Shown here: positions 29,444-37,864 of the stretch, piece after piece
Layout of the letters: each line of letters opens with the position of its first letter
Position numbering within the stretch: position 1 is the stretch's first letter
Source: an uncultured Planctomycetota bacterium
GTDB lineage: Bacteria > Planctomycetota > Phycisphaerae > UBA1845 > Fen-1342
Reading direction: 5' to 3'
DNA length: 64,000 nt
Assembly (NCBI GenBank): GCA_900696525.1
Contig: CAADGL010000021.1
Span: forward strand, 186,001-250,000
The notes under the pieces: model-generated
What the model saw: the letters and a program-made list of their open reading frames with translations, nothing else
Databases searched by the model: none
What the model was told of the DNA's origin: nothing
Position numbers and translations under genes: made by a program

Positions 29444-31210
29444 ATGGGTTCTCTGTATCATCGGACAGCCGTCGCGCTGCTGCTGTCGGCCTGCTGCGGC
29501 GTGTTACCCGCATCGGCCGAGACGACGCCGGCACAGCCGCCCGCCGGGCCCCCGGGCGAGACGGCGGCGCAGAGCGGCGCCGCGCCGGCCGCCTCGCTGA
29601 CGCCGTCGCAACTGCTTGGAGGCGTTCATCGCCTGGGCGATGAGACGATCGCCGCCCTGGTGCGCCTTGCGCAAGACGCCGAGCTGGTGCAGGAACTGGC
29701 GCGCGACCCGGCGCAGCTGGAGGTGGGCGCGGCGCTGCCGGCCGAGTTGCGCGCGGCGGCGGCCGTCCTGGCCCGCACGCCCGAGGTGGTGGTAGCGGCC
29801 GCCGCGATGCCCGAGGCGCTCACCGCGCTGCGCGAGCTCTACACGGAGCTGCCCGCCGGCGCGGCGGCGCGTGTCGAGGAACTGCGGCGGGGCTATGCGC
29901 GGGCTGAGCGCGAGGCGTCTCAGCGCTGGCAGGCGCTGCTCGAGAGCGACGCCACGGCGCAGCGCGCCTACGCCGAGTGGCTGACGCGCTTCAGCAACGC
30001 GCAGCGGGCGCTGAACCCGCGTTTTCCGTGCGTCCAGGTCATGAGCCCCGGCTACTACGGCGCCCTGCCGCCCGACGATGCGTTCATCGCCTACGTGCTG
30101 AGCACCGGCCGGCCGCCGGAGGCGCTGGACCGCGTGCTGCGCGAGTTCTGGCGCGAGCACGCGCCCGCGCTGCGTGACCAGCGCGTGCAGCAGCGCATCT
30201 GGGGCGAAGCGCCGCCGGCGCCGGCGCGTTTCATCGCCGGCCTGGCTCCCGCCGAGCGCCGCGGGATGTTCAAGCCGACCGATCAGCCCGATCCCGCGGC
30301 GATCGGCTTGGCCCCGGCCTTACTTCAGCCCAAGGAGGACCAGGCGCCCGAGGTGCAGCGCATCGCCGCGGTGACGGAGATCTCGCGCCTGTGGAGCGAG
30401 CCGCTTCGCGATGCCTCTTCGCCGGTCGCCGCCGACACGCAGCCCAGCCCCGCACCGGGCGGCGGGGCGAACATCCCTGCGGGTCCGCGCGCCGCCACGA
30501 CGCCGGTGAGCGTCGCCGGCGGAGGCGCCCCCCGCGTGCCTGATTTCGCGGCTCCTCAATACGCGCTGGGCGGGGTGTCGCTGAGCAGCGGAGCGTACTG
30601 GGGCGTCTTTCCATACTACACGTACTACGGACGCCCCTACTCCATCTATCACGGCGCCGCCTACTGGCCCACGTCGCGCGATTGCGACCAGCGCTACTTC
30701 ATCAACTACGGCTATCCCTACGGCAACCGCGGCGGCTTCATCGACGGCCGATACGTGCCCCCCTGCTCGCCGGTCGATCTGGGCCCGCGCGGCGGATCCG
30801 CGGCGCGCCTGCCCACCGAGCGGTTCTCGCCGACCGGCGTCGGCGTGATTCGCCACTATCCGTCGGCCCTGAACGCGGTCGGCGGCGTGCGACGAAGCTC
30901 GGCGTCGATCAACCGCCTGACCACGCCGACCTACCGGCTGGGCCCAGCCAATCGAGGGGCGCCCTCACGAACGGGCCGAAGCGATGCGACCAGCGCTTCG
31001 CGCCCCCGGGCCATGGCCACACCAGCGGTCGGCCATCCGCAGCCGCGCCCCGCCGCGACCAACTGGCGTGCCGCGCCCGGACGCCCGCCGGGTTCGGTCG
31101 ATCTCCGTTCCGGAAGGTCAACGAGCGGTGCAGGACGGAGCACGGCGGCCGGCGGGACGCGCAACGTGCGCCCGGCGCCGCCCCAGCGCCTGGCCGGCCA
31201 ACCGCGCTAG
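29444..31210 (+). CDS. Large secreted protein with Tyr-rich and Arg/Ser-rich regions
   Basis: 588 residues from the ATG at 29444 (AGGAG 7 bases upstream). Signal MGSLYHRTAVALLLSACCGVLPASA. Residues about 50-190 are Ala/Glu/Leu-rich helices (AALVRLAQDAELVQELARDPAQLEVG and so on). About 190-330 is more mixed. About 385-445 is strongly aromatic (GVFPYYTYYGRPYSIYHGAAYWPTSRD). The C-terminus from about 480 is Arg/Ser/Pro/Gly-rich and probably disordered. No enzyme motif is visible. It is probably an envelope or extracellular structural protein. I do not recognise a family. Confidence 0.75.
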   Translation: MGSLYHRTAVALLLSACCGVLPASAETTPAQPPAGPPGETAAQSGAAPAASLTPSQLLGGVHRLGDETIAALVRLAQDAELVQELARDPAQLEVGAALPAELRAAAAVLARTPEVVVAAAAMPEALTALRELYTELPAGAAARVEELRRGYARAEREASQRWQALLESDATAQRAYAEWLTRFSNAQRALNPRFPCVQVMSPGYYGALPPDDAFIAYVLSTGRPPEALDRVLREFWREHAPALRDQRVQQRIWGEAPPAPARFIAGLAPAERRGMFKPTDQPDPAAIGLAPALLQPKEDQAPEVQRIAAVTEISRLWSEPLRDASSPVAADTQPSPAPGGGANIPAGPRAATTPVSVAGGGAPRVPDFAAPQYALGGVSLSSGAYWGVFPYYTYYGRPYSIYHGAAYWPTSRDCDQRYFINYGYPYGNRGGFIDGRYVPPCSPVDLGPRGGSAARLPTERFSPTGVGVIRHYPSALNAVGGVRRSSASINRLTTPTYRLGPANRGAPSRTGRSDATSASRPRAMATPAVGHPQPRPAATNWRAAPGRPPGSVDLRSGRSTSGAGRSTAAGGTRNVRPAPPQRLAGQPR

Positions 31211-31223
31211 GCCCGCGGCGGAC

Positions 31224-31745
31224 TCATTCGCGGCCCGCTACCGCGCCGATACTCGCCGCCAGTGCCGCGGCCCGTTTTTCATCGCCCCAGCGCACGGTGA
31301 TCCGTCGCGCGTCGGGCGCGTCGCCGTGATCCAGTTCGATCCAGATCGTCTCAGGCGGCAGAAGCCCGACGAAACGATCGGCCCATTCGATGACGACCAC
31401 GGCGCCCTGCTCGCGTCGCTCCTCAAATCCCAGCGACGCCAGTTCCTCGGAGGCGGCCAGGCGGTAGGCGTCGATGTGACAAAGCGGCAGCACCCCGGCG
31501 TGCTCGCGCGCGAGCACGAACGTCGGACTGACCACCGGCTCGTCTGGCGGCACGCGCATCCCGCGGGCCAGCCCCTTCACGAGGCACGTCTTGCCGCTGC
31601 CGAGCGGCCCGGCCAGCCCGATCACGTCGCCCGGGCGCAGCAGCGCCGCCAGCGCCTCTCCGAGCGCCAGCGTCCGCTCCGGCCCATCGGACCGAATGAC
31701 GATCCGGACCTCATCCGCGGAAGTGTTCCCAGCCACGCGGCTCAA
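31224..31745 (-). CDS. tsaE: tRNA t6A37 biosynthesis ATPase TsaE
   Basis: 173 residues. Walker A GPLGSGKTCLVKGLARGM (about 46-53), PVVSPTFVLAREHAGVLPLCHIDAYRL (the S/T-PTF-H-D-YRL signature) and VVVIEWADRF near the end, all typical. TsaE works with TsaB and TsaD to place threonylcarbamoyl on adenine 37 of ANN-decoding tRNAs, and supplies ATP hydrolysis. Its start lies inside the end of thiL (35-base overlap in another frame), so the two are translated from one transcript. It converges with the secreted-protein gene, 13 bases between ends. Confidence 0.92.
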   Translation of the reverse strand: MSRVAGNTSADEVRIVIRSDGPERTLALGEALAALLRPGDVIGLAGPLGSGKTCLVKGLARGMRVPPDEPVVSPTFVLAREHAGVLPLCHIDAYRLAASEELASLGFEERREQGAVVVIEWADRFVGLLPPETIWIELDHGDAPDARRITVRWGDEKRAAALAASIGAVAGRE

Positions 31746-32658
31746 TCTCCTCCGTCGCCTCGCCCCCGCCGGAAAGAAGCAGCCGCGTCGGCCCGCTCGC
31801 GATCCGGCCCAGGGGCAGCAGGCCGAGCTGTGTCAGTTCTTCGGCCGGCGTTGCGGCATCGAGCACCGCCAGCAACTCGAAGTCCTCGCCGTCGTGCAGG
31901 GCATGATGCAACGCAGACAGACCGTCCTGAGCGCTCAGCCGCGCGGCGTCCTCGTGGACGGCGCGTTGCAGCAGGCCGCGGTCGAGCTCGGCCCCGCAGC
32001 CGGACGCCTCCAGGATGTGGCGCAGGTCGACCGACAGACCGTCGCTGACGTCGATCATGGCGTGCGGTGCGAAGCGGCGGTTCAGCTCCAAGCCGAGCTC
32101 GACGCGTGGGACGAACGTCATGTGCCGCCCCAGGATCGAGCCGCCCAGGGCGCCGCTCACGTACACGACGTCGCCGGGCCGCGCCCCGCTTCGCAGCACG
32201 GGCCGGAGCCCGGCCTCGCACTGCGCGGCGACGGTCACGGCGATCACGGCCGGGTTGGGCCAGCTATTCGTGTCTCCGCCCACGAGCGCGCAGCCGAACT
32301 CGTCGCCGCAGGCCCGCACACCGCGGATGATCTCCAGGGCGTCGTCCTGGGTCATGTCGTCGGAGAGCACGAGCCCGCACAGGGCGACGCGCGGCGCGCA
32401 GCCCATCGCCGCACAGTCGCTCAGGTTGACGGCCATCGCCTTGCGGCCGACCTGGCGCCAGGCGTGCCGCCCGGGTACGAAGTCCGTGCCGGCGGCCAGC
32501 AGGTCGGTCGTCCATATCCATGCCGGCGAGGCGATGTCCAGTCCGGCGGCGTCGTCGCCGAAGGGCACCGGGCCCGCGGCCGGCCGGCCGGCCAATTCGA
32601 GGGCGATCCGCCGGATGAGGGCGCGTTCTCCGCGCGGGGGCTCGGGGCCGTTGGTCAT
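31711..32658 (-). CDS. thiL: Thiamine-monophosphate kinase
   Basis: 315 residues. Phosphorylates thiamine monophosphate to the active diphosphate with ATP. PurM-like fold. Signatures: VPFGDDAAGL at the N-terminus (metal/ATP binding Asp), WTTDLLAAGTDF, RKAMAVNLSDCAAMGCAPRVALCGL, LVGGDTNSW, HAMIDVSDGLSVDLRHIL and DGEDFELLAVL. Complete, normal length. No TPP riboswitch is visible upstream. Its divergent neighbour (DUF1570 gene) has its own promoter in the 150-base gap. Confidence 0.93.
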   Translation of the reverse strand: MTNGPEPPRGERALIRRIALELAGRPAAGPVPFGDDAAGLDIASPAWIWTTDLLAAGTDFVPGRHAWRQVGRKAMAVNLSDCAAMGCAPRVALCGLVLSDDMTQDDALEIIRGVRACGDEFGCALVGGDTNSWPNPAVIAVTVAAQCEAGLRPVLRSGARPGDVVYVSGALGGSILGRHMTFVPRVELGLELNRRFAPHAMIDVSDGLSVDLRHILEASGCGAELDRGLLQRAVHEDAARLSAQDGLSALHHALHDGEDFELLAVLDAATPAEELTQLGLLPLGRIASGPTRLLLSGGGEATEEIEPRGWEHFRG

Positions 32659-32706
32659 GAGGGCGATTATGCGAGGTTGGGCGGCCCACCGTCCACCCCG
32701 GGGGGT

Positions 32707-32735
32707 TTGCGCAACGGGCGCCAAGCGGGTATACT
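32707..32735 (+). promoter_or_regulatory. Promoter of the DUF1570 gene
   Basis: TTGCGC, 17-base spacer, TATACT. Predicted start of transcription near 32742, about 67 bases before the ATG at 32809. Confidence 0.6.
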
Positions 32736-32790
32736 CATGGGCCGGCGGATCGTGCCCATAACCGCTGACCGAACCGTAATAAGAGGGTCG

Positions 32791-32806
32791 CGTGAAGGAG
32801 TTCACG
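32791..32806 (+). promoter_or_regulatory. Ribosome site held in the loop of a hairpin
   Basis: CGTGAA (32791-32796) pairs with TTCACG (32801-32806), leaving GGAG as a four-base loop. The ATG follows two bases later at 32809. The Shine-Dalgarno is therefore in the loop of a six-pair stem, which could limit ribosome access or present the site. Confidence 0.65.
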
Positions 32807-32808
32807 TC

Positions 32809-34158
32809 ATGAGGCGAGTTCCTGTCTGTCTGACGGCGATCGCGGCGCTGGGCCTGGCGCTCGCGCTGGGGACCAACCCGCTGAGCGCTGACGAATCGAA
32901 GGGGCGCTACCGCATCGTCCGCATGGACGGCAAGCAGTTCGAGGGCAACCTGACCGAGACGGCGGACGCGTACGTCATCGAGGTGAGCAAGGGCATCAAC
33001 GTCACGATCCGGAAGAACCAGGTCAAGGAGATGACCCCCCTGGACGGCGAGGCGCCGGCCGTCGAGGGCGCGGCGGCGGGCGACAACCGGCTGAGCGACG
33101 AGGAGATCGCGCGCATCCTGGGCTCGGACGAGAACTTCGCGATCGTCGAGGAGCTGGCCGAAAGCTCGGGCAACGCGATGTCGCCGTCGCCGGTGAACGA
33201 AGAGAGCATCGCGCAGATGACGCAGCTCGCGGGCGACAAGGCGGAGACCCTGGAGACGGCGCACTTTCTGCTGGTGTACACCTCCAGCCGGCAGATGGCG
33301 CAGGAGCTGGGCGCGCGGCTCGAGAGCATCTACGCCTGGAACGTGCGGCTGATGAACAAGCTGGGCCTGCCGGCGCACCGGCCGGATCACAAGCTCGAGA
33401 TGTTCTTCTTCGGCACGCATGCGGAGTTCGAGCGCTACGCGGCGTACGACCTGGGCATGTCCGGCACAGGCGGCATCCTGGGCTTCTACATGCCGCCGAC
33501 GAACCGCTCGGCCTTCTTCGACATGAGCACCTTTCCGCCCTACGCGAACGCGCTGCGCTACGCCGAGGACAAGGACGTGCCGCTGCAACGCCGGCGCGAG
33601 GTCCGCAACAAGGTGATGCGCATGGTGGCCTACCAGAACCTGGAGGTGATCCAGCACGAGGCCGCGCACCACATCCACTGCAACATCGGCATGTTCAACC
33701 GCCGGCAGAACAGCGAGGACCGCTGGCTGACGGAGGGCATGGCGGTGCAGTTCGAGGTGCCGCCGACGCGCTTCGGCGCCAGCCTGGGCGCGATCAACCA
33801 CGAGCGGCTGCGGCAGCTCCTTCAGATCTGGAAGCCGCTGCTGGAGGCCGACCCGCCGGCGATGGACTTCTGGCGCGCCTTCCTCTGGCAGGGCACGATG
33901 CAGTACAGCGGCGCCCACTACTCGCTCGGCTGGGCGGTCGTCTACTACCTGCGCAGCAAACACGAGGCCGGCTTCGCCAAGTACATGCTTACCGTCTCGC
34001 AGTGGGAAGACGACGTCCACATCGACAACACCGAGCGCCAGAAGCTCTGGGAAGACAGCTTCGGCGAACTCAACGAGAAGTGGATCAAGGACTTCGCCAA
34101 GTTCATCCTCGGCATCCAACTGCGCACCGACGAGCTACCGCCGGATGACCTGCGCTGA
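32809..34158 (+). CDS. Secreted DUF1570-type protein with an HExxH metalloprotease motif
   Basis: 449 residues. Signal MRRVPVCLTAIAALGLALALGTNPLSA. Residues about 30-85 form a small beta domain (YRIVRMDGKQFEGNLTETADAYVIEVSKGINVTIRKNQV). From about 145 (ETAHFLLVYTSSRQMAQELGARLESIYAWNVRLMNKLGL) the DUF1570 domain begins. It has NLEVIQHEAAHHIHCNIGMFNRR with HEAAH, then EDRWLTEGMAVQFE, which supplies the downstream Glu of the gluzincin type. The motif implies zinc binding and protease activity, though family members are not well characterised. The translation start lies in a hairpin, suggesting control. Confidence 0.85.
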   Translation: MRRVPVCLTAIAALGLALALGTNPLSADESKGRYRIVRMDGKQFEGNLTETADAYVIEVSKGINVTIRKNQVKEMTPLDGEAPAVEGAAAGDNRLSDEEIARILGSDENFAIVEELAESSGNAMSPSPVNEESIAQMTQLAGDKAETLETAHFLLVYTSSRQMAQELGARLESIYAWNVRLMNKLGLPAHRPDHKLEMFFFGTHAEFERYAAYDLGMSGTGGILGFYMPPTNRSAFFDMSTFPPYANALRYAEDKDVPLQRRREVRNKVMRMVAYQNLEVIQHEAAHHIHCNIGMFNRRQNSEDRWLTEGMAVQFEVPPTRFGASLGAINHERLRQLLQIWKPLLEADPPAMDFWRAFLWQGTMQYSGAHYSLGWAVVYYLRSKHEAGFAKYMLTVSQWEDDVHIDNTERQKLWEDSFGELNEKWIKDFAKFILGIQLRTDELPPDDLR

Positions 34159-34263
34159 CCGCGGCGCCCCCGGCTGCACCGTGCGCGGCGCGCCGGCTCA
34201 ACGACGCCGTTCCGGCGCCGCCCCGCGCGCGGCGGGTGAATTCCGCAGCAAGACGGCAGGTTG

Positions 34264-35010
34264 ATGGCGTCGCGCGCCCGATCCAGTCCGCCCGCTACCG
34301 ACATCGCGGCCCTCGGCGCGTCGGCCTATTACTGGGCCGCGACGCGCCAACCGCTCTATTGCCTCGTCTTCCTGCTGCCGCTCGTGATCACCTTCGAGTT
34401 CGCCGCGCTCGTGCTGCGCGTCTCGATGCTCTCCAGCGGCGACCTCGTCGCCGTGCAGTTGCTCCGCGCCACGCTCGGCCTCTTCGGCGCCAACGCCGTC
34501 TGGCTGCCCGGACTGGCGCTCGTGCTCACGCTCACCATCTGGCACGTTCTGAGCGGGCGCTCCTGGCGCATCCGAGCCTGGGTCCCCGCCGCCATGCTCG
34601 CCGAGACCCTCGCACTCACGCTGCCGCTGCTGGCCCTCAGCCTGTTGCCGCTTCAGGCCGGCGGGCCCGGGTCGCCCGCCCTCGCCGAGCGCCTTGTCCT
34701 CGCCCTCGGCGCCGGCATCTACGAGGAGCTGGTCTTCCGCCTCGGCCTCATCAGCCTGCTCATGCTGCTGCTCGCGGACCTGGCCCGCCTGCCATACGCC
34801 GTCGCGGCGGGCGCGGCGACGCTGGCGGCCGCCGTGCTGTTCGCCTGGTGCCACTACGAGCCGATCGGGCTCGACGCGTTCGCCTGGGACACGTTCCTGG
34901 TGCGCGCCGCCGCCGGGGCGTACCTGTCGCTGGTGTTCATCGGGCGCGGGCTGGGGATCGCGGTCGGCGCCCACGCCGCCTACAACCTGCTGCTGTGCGT
35001 GCAGGGATAA
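34264..35010 (+). CDS. CPBP-family intramembrane metalloprotease
   Basis: 248 residues from the ATG at 34264 (the preceding TTG is in frame but the AGG at 34256 suits the ATG better). Seven or so hydrophobic helices. Abi/CPBP signatures: GIYEELVFRLGLISL (EExxxR), LFAWCHYEPIG (FxxxH) and GAHAAYNLLL (HxxxN). These form the metal site of CAAX-prenyl protease/Rce1-like membrane proteases. Bacterial members act in signalling, bacteriocin self-protection or unknown roles. No bacteriocin genes are nearby. It leads a plus-strand run to the antiporter and lipoprotein genes. Confidence 0.85.
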   Translation: MASRARSSPPATDIAALGASAYYWAATRQPLYCLVFLLPLVITFEFAALVLRVSMLSSGDLVAVQLLRATLGLFGANAVWLPGLALVLTLTIWHVLSGRSWRIRAWVPAAMLAETLALTLPLLALSLLPLQAGGPGSPALAERLVLALGAGIYEELVFRLGLISLLMLLLADLARLPYAVAAGAATLAAAVLFAWCHYEPIGLDAFAWDTFLVRAAAGAYLSLVFIGRGLGIAVGAHAAYNLLLCVQG

Positions 35011-35046
35011 ACCGGACCGTTTTCTGTAACGCCCGTCCGCGGTAGA

Positions 35047-35064
35047 CCCGGATATCATTCCGGG
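35047..35064. other. Hairpin between the CPBP and antiporter genes
   Basis: CCCGGA (35047-35052) pairs with TCCGGG (35059-35064) with loop TATCAT. No U-tract follows, so not a simple terminator. It may shape the leader of the GTG-started antiporter gene. Confidence 0.4.
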
Positions 35065-35085
35065 CTCGGCGCGGAGTGCCCATTC

Positions 35086-36174
35086 GTGGATCTGCTGACG
35101 CTCGTCCTGTTCCTCCTCGGGCTGCCGGCGCTCATCGCCGGCGCCGAGCTGCTCGTTGCCGGCGCCGCGGGCCTGGCGGCGCGCCTCGGCGTGACCCCCC
35201 TGGTCATCGGCCTCACGGTCGTCGCCTTCGGCACCAGCGCGCCCGAGCTGGCCGTAACGGCGTCGGCGGCCGTCACCGGCCGGGCGGAGATCGCCCTCGG
35301 CAACATCGTCGGGAGCAACATCTGCAACGTGCTGCTGATCCTGGGGCTCGCCGCGGTCATCACGCCGCTGCGGATCAACGTGCGGCTGATTCGCGTCGAC
35401 GTGCCGGTCATGGTGCTCGTGACGCTCGTCACCTGGATCATGACCCTCGACGGGTCCGTGTCGCGCGTCGAAGGCGGTCTGCTCCTCCTCGGCATCGTCG
35501 CCTACACCGCACTCACGGTTCATCTCAGCCGCCGCACCCAGCAGGCCGAGACGGTCGACTTCGAGAAGGAGTTCTCGCGCGAGCGGCTCTCCCGGCGCGG
35601 CGGCGTAGCGCTGCAATGCCTGATGGTGCTCGGGGGTCTCGGGCTGCTGGTACTCGGATCGCAGTGGCTCGTCGACGGAGCGGTCGCGCTGGCGCGCCTC
35701 CTGGGCGCCAGCGAGCTCATCATCGGCATGACCATCGTGGCCGTGGGCACCTCGCTGCCCGAGATCGCCACGACGGTCCTCGCGGCCATTCGCGGCGAGC
35801 GCGACATCGCCGTCGGAAACGTCGTGGGCAGCAACCTCTTCAACCTGCTGGCGGCCCTGGGCGTCGGCGCCGTCGCCGCCAAGGGCGGCGTCCCCGTCAG
35901 CGCCGAGGCGCTCGATTTCGACGTGCCCATGATGGTCGCCGTCGCCATCGTCTGTGTCCCTCTTGTGCTTGCGGGCGCGATGGTCACCCGCTGGCAGGGC
36001 GCGTTGCTCGTCTTGTACTATGCGGCTTTCCTGCTGGTGCAGGCGGCCTCGGCGTCGCCCGAGATCGCCGCCTCCTCCTACCGCAGCGGGTTGCTGTGGG
36101 CGACGGCGGCCCTGATCGTCGTGGCCACCGGCCCGTGCCTGTGGCGCAGGCGAGCCGCGAGCGTTGGAGCATGA
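35086..36174 (+). CDS. Calcium/sodium antiporter of the CaCA (YrbG-like) family
   Basis: 362 residues from a GTG start (35086, GGAG 12 bases upstream). Two alpha repeats define the family: VAFGTSAPELAVTASAAVTG...GNIVGSNICNVLLILGL in the first half and VAVGTSLPEIATTVLAAIRG...GNVVGSNLFNLLAALGV in the second. The Glu of each repeat (APE, PEI) forms the ion site. About ten membrane helices with a short charged cytoplasmic loop in the middle (RRTQQAETVDFEKEFSRERLSRR). It exports Ca2+ or a similar cation in exchange for Na+ or H+. The stop overlaps the next gene (ATGA). Confidence 0.93.
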   Translation: MDLLTLVLFLLGLPALIAGAELLVAGAAGLAARLGVTPLVIGLTVVAFGTSAPELAVTASAAVTGRAEIALGNIVGSNICNVLLILGLAAVITPLRINVRLIRVDVPVMVLVTLVTWIMTLDGSVSRVEGGLLLLGIVAYTALTVHLSRRTQQAETVDFEKEFSRERLSRRGGVALQCLMVLGGLGLLVLGSQWLVDGAVALARLLGASELIIGMTIVAVGTSLPEIATTVLAAIRGERDIAVGNVVGSNLFNLLAALGVGAVAAKGGVPVSAEALDFDVPMMVAVAIVCVPLVLAGAMVTRWQGALLVLYYAAFLLVQAASASPEIAASSYRSGLLWATAALIVVATGPCLWRRRAASVGA

Positions 36175-36590
36175 ACCGAGACACGCGCAGCCCGCTCGGC
36201 CACGCCGCGCTCGCGACCCTGGTGGCCTTCGGCGCCGCCGGCTGCCGGTCCGGCGGGCCGCACATCGACGACGCGTACCTGGTGGACCGCATTCCGGGGC
36301 TGGCGGAGGTCGAGGTTCAGGAATGGCGCGTGCTCGTCATGCGCGACGACGAGTCCGGCCTGGCGATGCTGGTCAACGACCTTCCGGCGCGCTCGGCCGA
36401 CCTGCGCGTCGGCGAGCGTTTCGCGATCAGCGACGGATCCATCTTCGTCGATTATCAACTGCTGGCGATCGAGGAGGGGACGGCGCGCTTCCGGCTGCGC
36501 GTGCTCTCGGCGCTGCGCAACGACCCCGGCCTCCGCAGCCAGCAGAGCGTCGTCGCGGTCCGCACCTACCCGCAGCGCCCGCGGCCGTAG
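36171..36590 (+). CDS. Small lipoprotein coupled to the antiporter
   Basis: 139 residues. ATG overlaps the antiporter stop (ATGA). Signal MNRDTRSPLGHAALATLVAFGAAGC with a lipobox. The rest looks like a single beta-rich domain (VEVQEWRVLVMRDDESGLAMLVNDLPARSADLRVGERFAISDGSIFVDYQLLAIEEGTARFRLRVLS). No known domain is recognised. Coupling suggests expression with the antiporter, possibly as an outer-face partner, but nothing in the sequence shows a shared role. Confidence 0.7.
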   Translation: MNRDTRSPLGHAALATLVAFGAAGCRSGGPHIDDAYLVDRIPGLAEVEVQEWRVLVMRDDESGLAMLVNDLPARSADLRVGERFAISDGSIFVDYQLLAIEEGTARFRLRVLSALRNDPGLRSQQSVVAVRTYPQRPRP

Positions 36591-36749
36591 CCGCCGCTCG
36601 CTGCGGCGCCGACGCGCGCGCCAGGCACGCCGGCGGGTTTGGTTTTTGACGGCGGACGGCTTACGCTCCCGTCCATACCGACGCTGGCGCGGCCGGACCG
36701 CGCGTTTAGCCGGCCACCGGCGGAACCTGAGAACGGAGCCCAGGCACGA

Positions 36750-37748
36750 ATGCAGACGACGCATCACGAGGTCCAGCGGATCGGCGACCTGGTCCGGGGC
36801 CACCACGAGCGGTTTGAACGGCTGACCGCCGAAATCCGGCGTGTGATCGTCGGGCAGGATCAGTTGCTGCGTAAGATGCTGGTGGGGCTGCTGGCGAACG
36901 GGCACCTTCTGCTGGAAGGGGTGCCGGGGCTGGCGAAGACGATGGCGTCGTCGAGCCTGGCCGGCGCGCTGCGCTGCAAGTTCCAGCGCATCCAGTTCAC
37001 GCCCGACCTGCTGCCGGCCGACATCGTGGGCACGCTCGTCTTTCAGCCCAAGGACGCGACCTTTACGGTGAAGCGCGGGCCGATCTTCGCCAACATCGTG
37101 CTGGCCGACGAGATCAACCGCGCCCCGGCGAAGGTGCAAAGCGCGCTGCTCGAGGCGATGCAGGAGCGGCAGGTGACGATCGGCGACCAGACCTATCGGC
37201 TCGACGAGCCCTTCCTCGTGCTCGCGACGCAGAACCCGATCGAGCAGGAGGGCACATACCCGCTGCCCGAGGCCCAGGTGGACCGCTTCATGCTCAAGCT
37301 GGTCGTGGATTATCCCACGCAGTCCGAGGAGCGGCAGATTCTCGACCGCATGGCCACGCAGCGCGGCGCCCCGAGCGTGAGCCCGGTGCTCGATCCGCAG
37401 CAGGTCTTCGAGGCGCGGGCGGTGCTCGACGAGATATACATGGACGACAAGGTCAAGGACTACATCGTGGCGCTCGTGCACGCGACGCGCCGCCCGGCCG
37501 AGTTCGGGCTGAGAATCGCCGAGTGGATCGAGTACGGCGCATCGCCGAGAGCGACGATTCACCTCTCCAACGGCGCGCGGGCCGTCGCCTTCCTCGCCGG
37601 CCGCGGCTACGTCACGCCCCAGGACGTGAAGGACATCGCCCCGGACGTGCTCCGCCACCGCGTCATCATCAGCTACGAGGCCGAGGCCGAGGAGAAAACC
37701 AGCGACGACGTCGTTCGCCACGTGCTCGACCACGTGCCCGTGCCGTAA
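36750..37748 (+). CDS. MoxR-family AAA+ ATPase
   Basis: 332 residues from the ATG at 36750. Walker A in the MoxR form GVPGLAKT (about 63-70), Walker B VLADEINRAPAKVQSALLEAMQERQVT, sensor 1 LATQNPIEQEGTYPLPEAQVDRFMLKL, and the arginine-rich lid with SNGARAVAFLAGRGYVTPQDVKDIAPDVLRHRVI. MoxR ATPases act as chaperones, usually beside a DUF58 and a von Willebrand factor A gene. Neither is present here: the next gene is on the other strand. So it stands alone. Confidence 0.93.
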   Translation: MQTTHHEVQRIGDLVRGHHERFERLTAEIRRVIVGQDQLLRKMLVGLLANGHLLLEGVPGLAKTMASSSLAGALRCKFQRIQFTPDLLPADIVGTLVFQPKDATFTVKRGPIFANIVLADEINRAPAKVQSALLEAMQERQVTIGDQTYRLDEPFLVLATQNPIEQEGTYPLPEAQVDRFMLKLVVDYPTQSEERQILDRMATQRGAPSVSPVLDPQQVFEARAVLDEIYMDDKVKDYIVALVHATRRPAEFGLRIAEWIEYGASPRATIHLSNGARAVAFLAGRGYVTPQDVKDIAPDVLRHRVIISYEAEAEEKTSDDVVRHVLDHVPVP

Positions 37749-37752
37749 GCGT

Positions 37753-37842
37753 GTGGCATGGCCCCTGTCGCGTGGCCTCCGAGCGGGGGGATGGCCTTCC
37801 CGGCCGTGAGTCCTGGTCCCACCGCCCGGCTCAGCATGCCAC
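37753..37842. repeat. Short inverted repeat between convergent genes
   Basis: GTGGCATG (37753-37760) pairs with CATGCCAC (37835-37842). The arms enclose most of the 116-base gap between moxR and the hydrolase gene. Could be a REP-like element or a weak shared terminator. Confidence 0.4.
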
Positions 37843-37864
37843 GCGGAACCAAGCGCGGACACGT

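Noticed and set aside
32659..32706. TPP riboswitch for thiL
   Set aside because: The region upstream of thiL is the divergent promoter of the DUF1570 gene and shows no CUGAGA/ACCUGA-type conserved blocks.
31591..32808. N-terminal extension of the DUF1570 frame by about 400 codons
   Set aside because: It lies opposite thiL and tsaE. The promoter at 32707 and signal peptide at 32809 define the true start.
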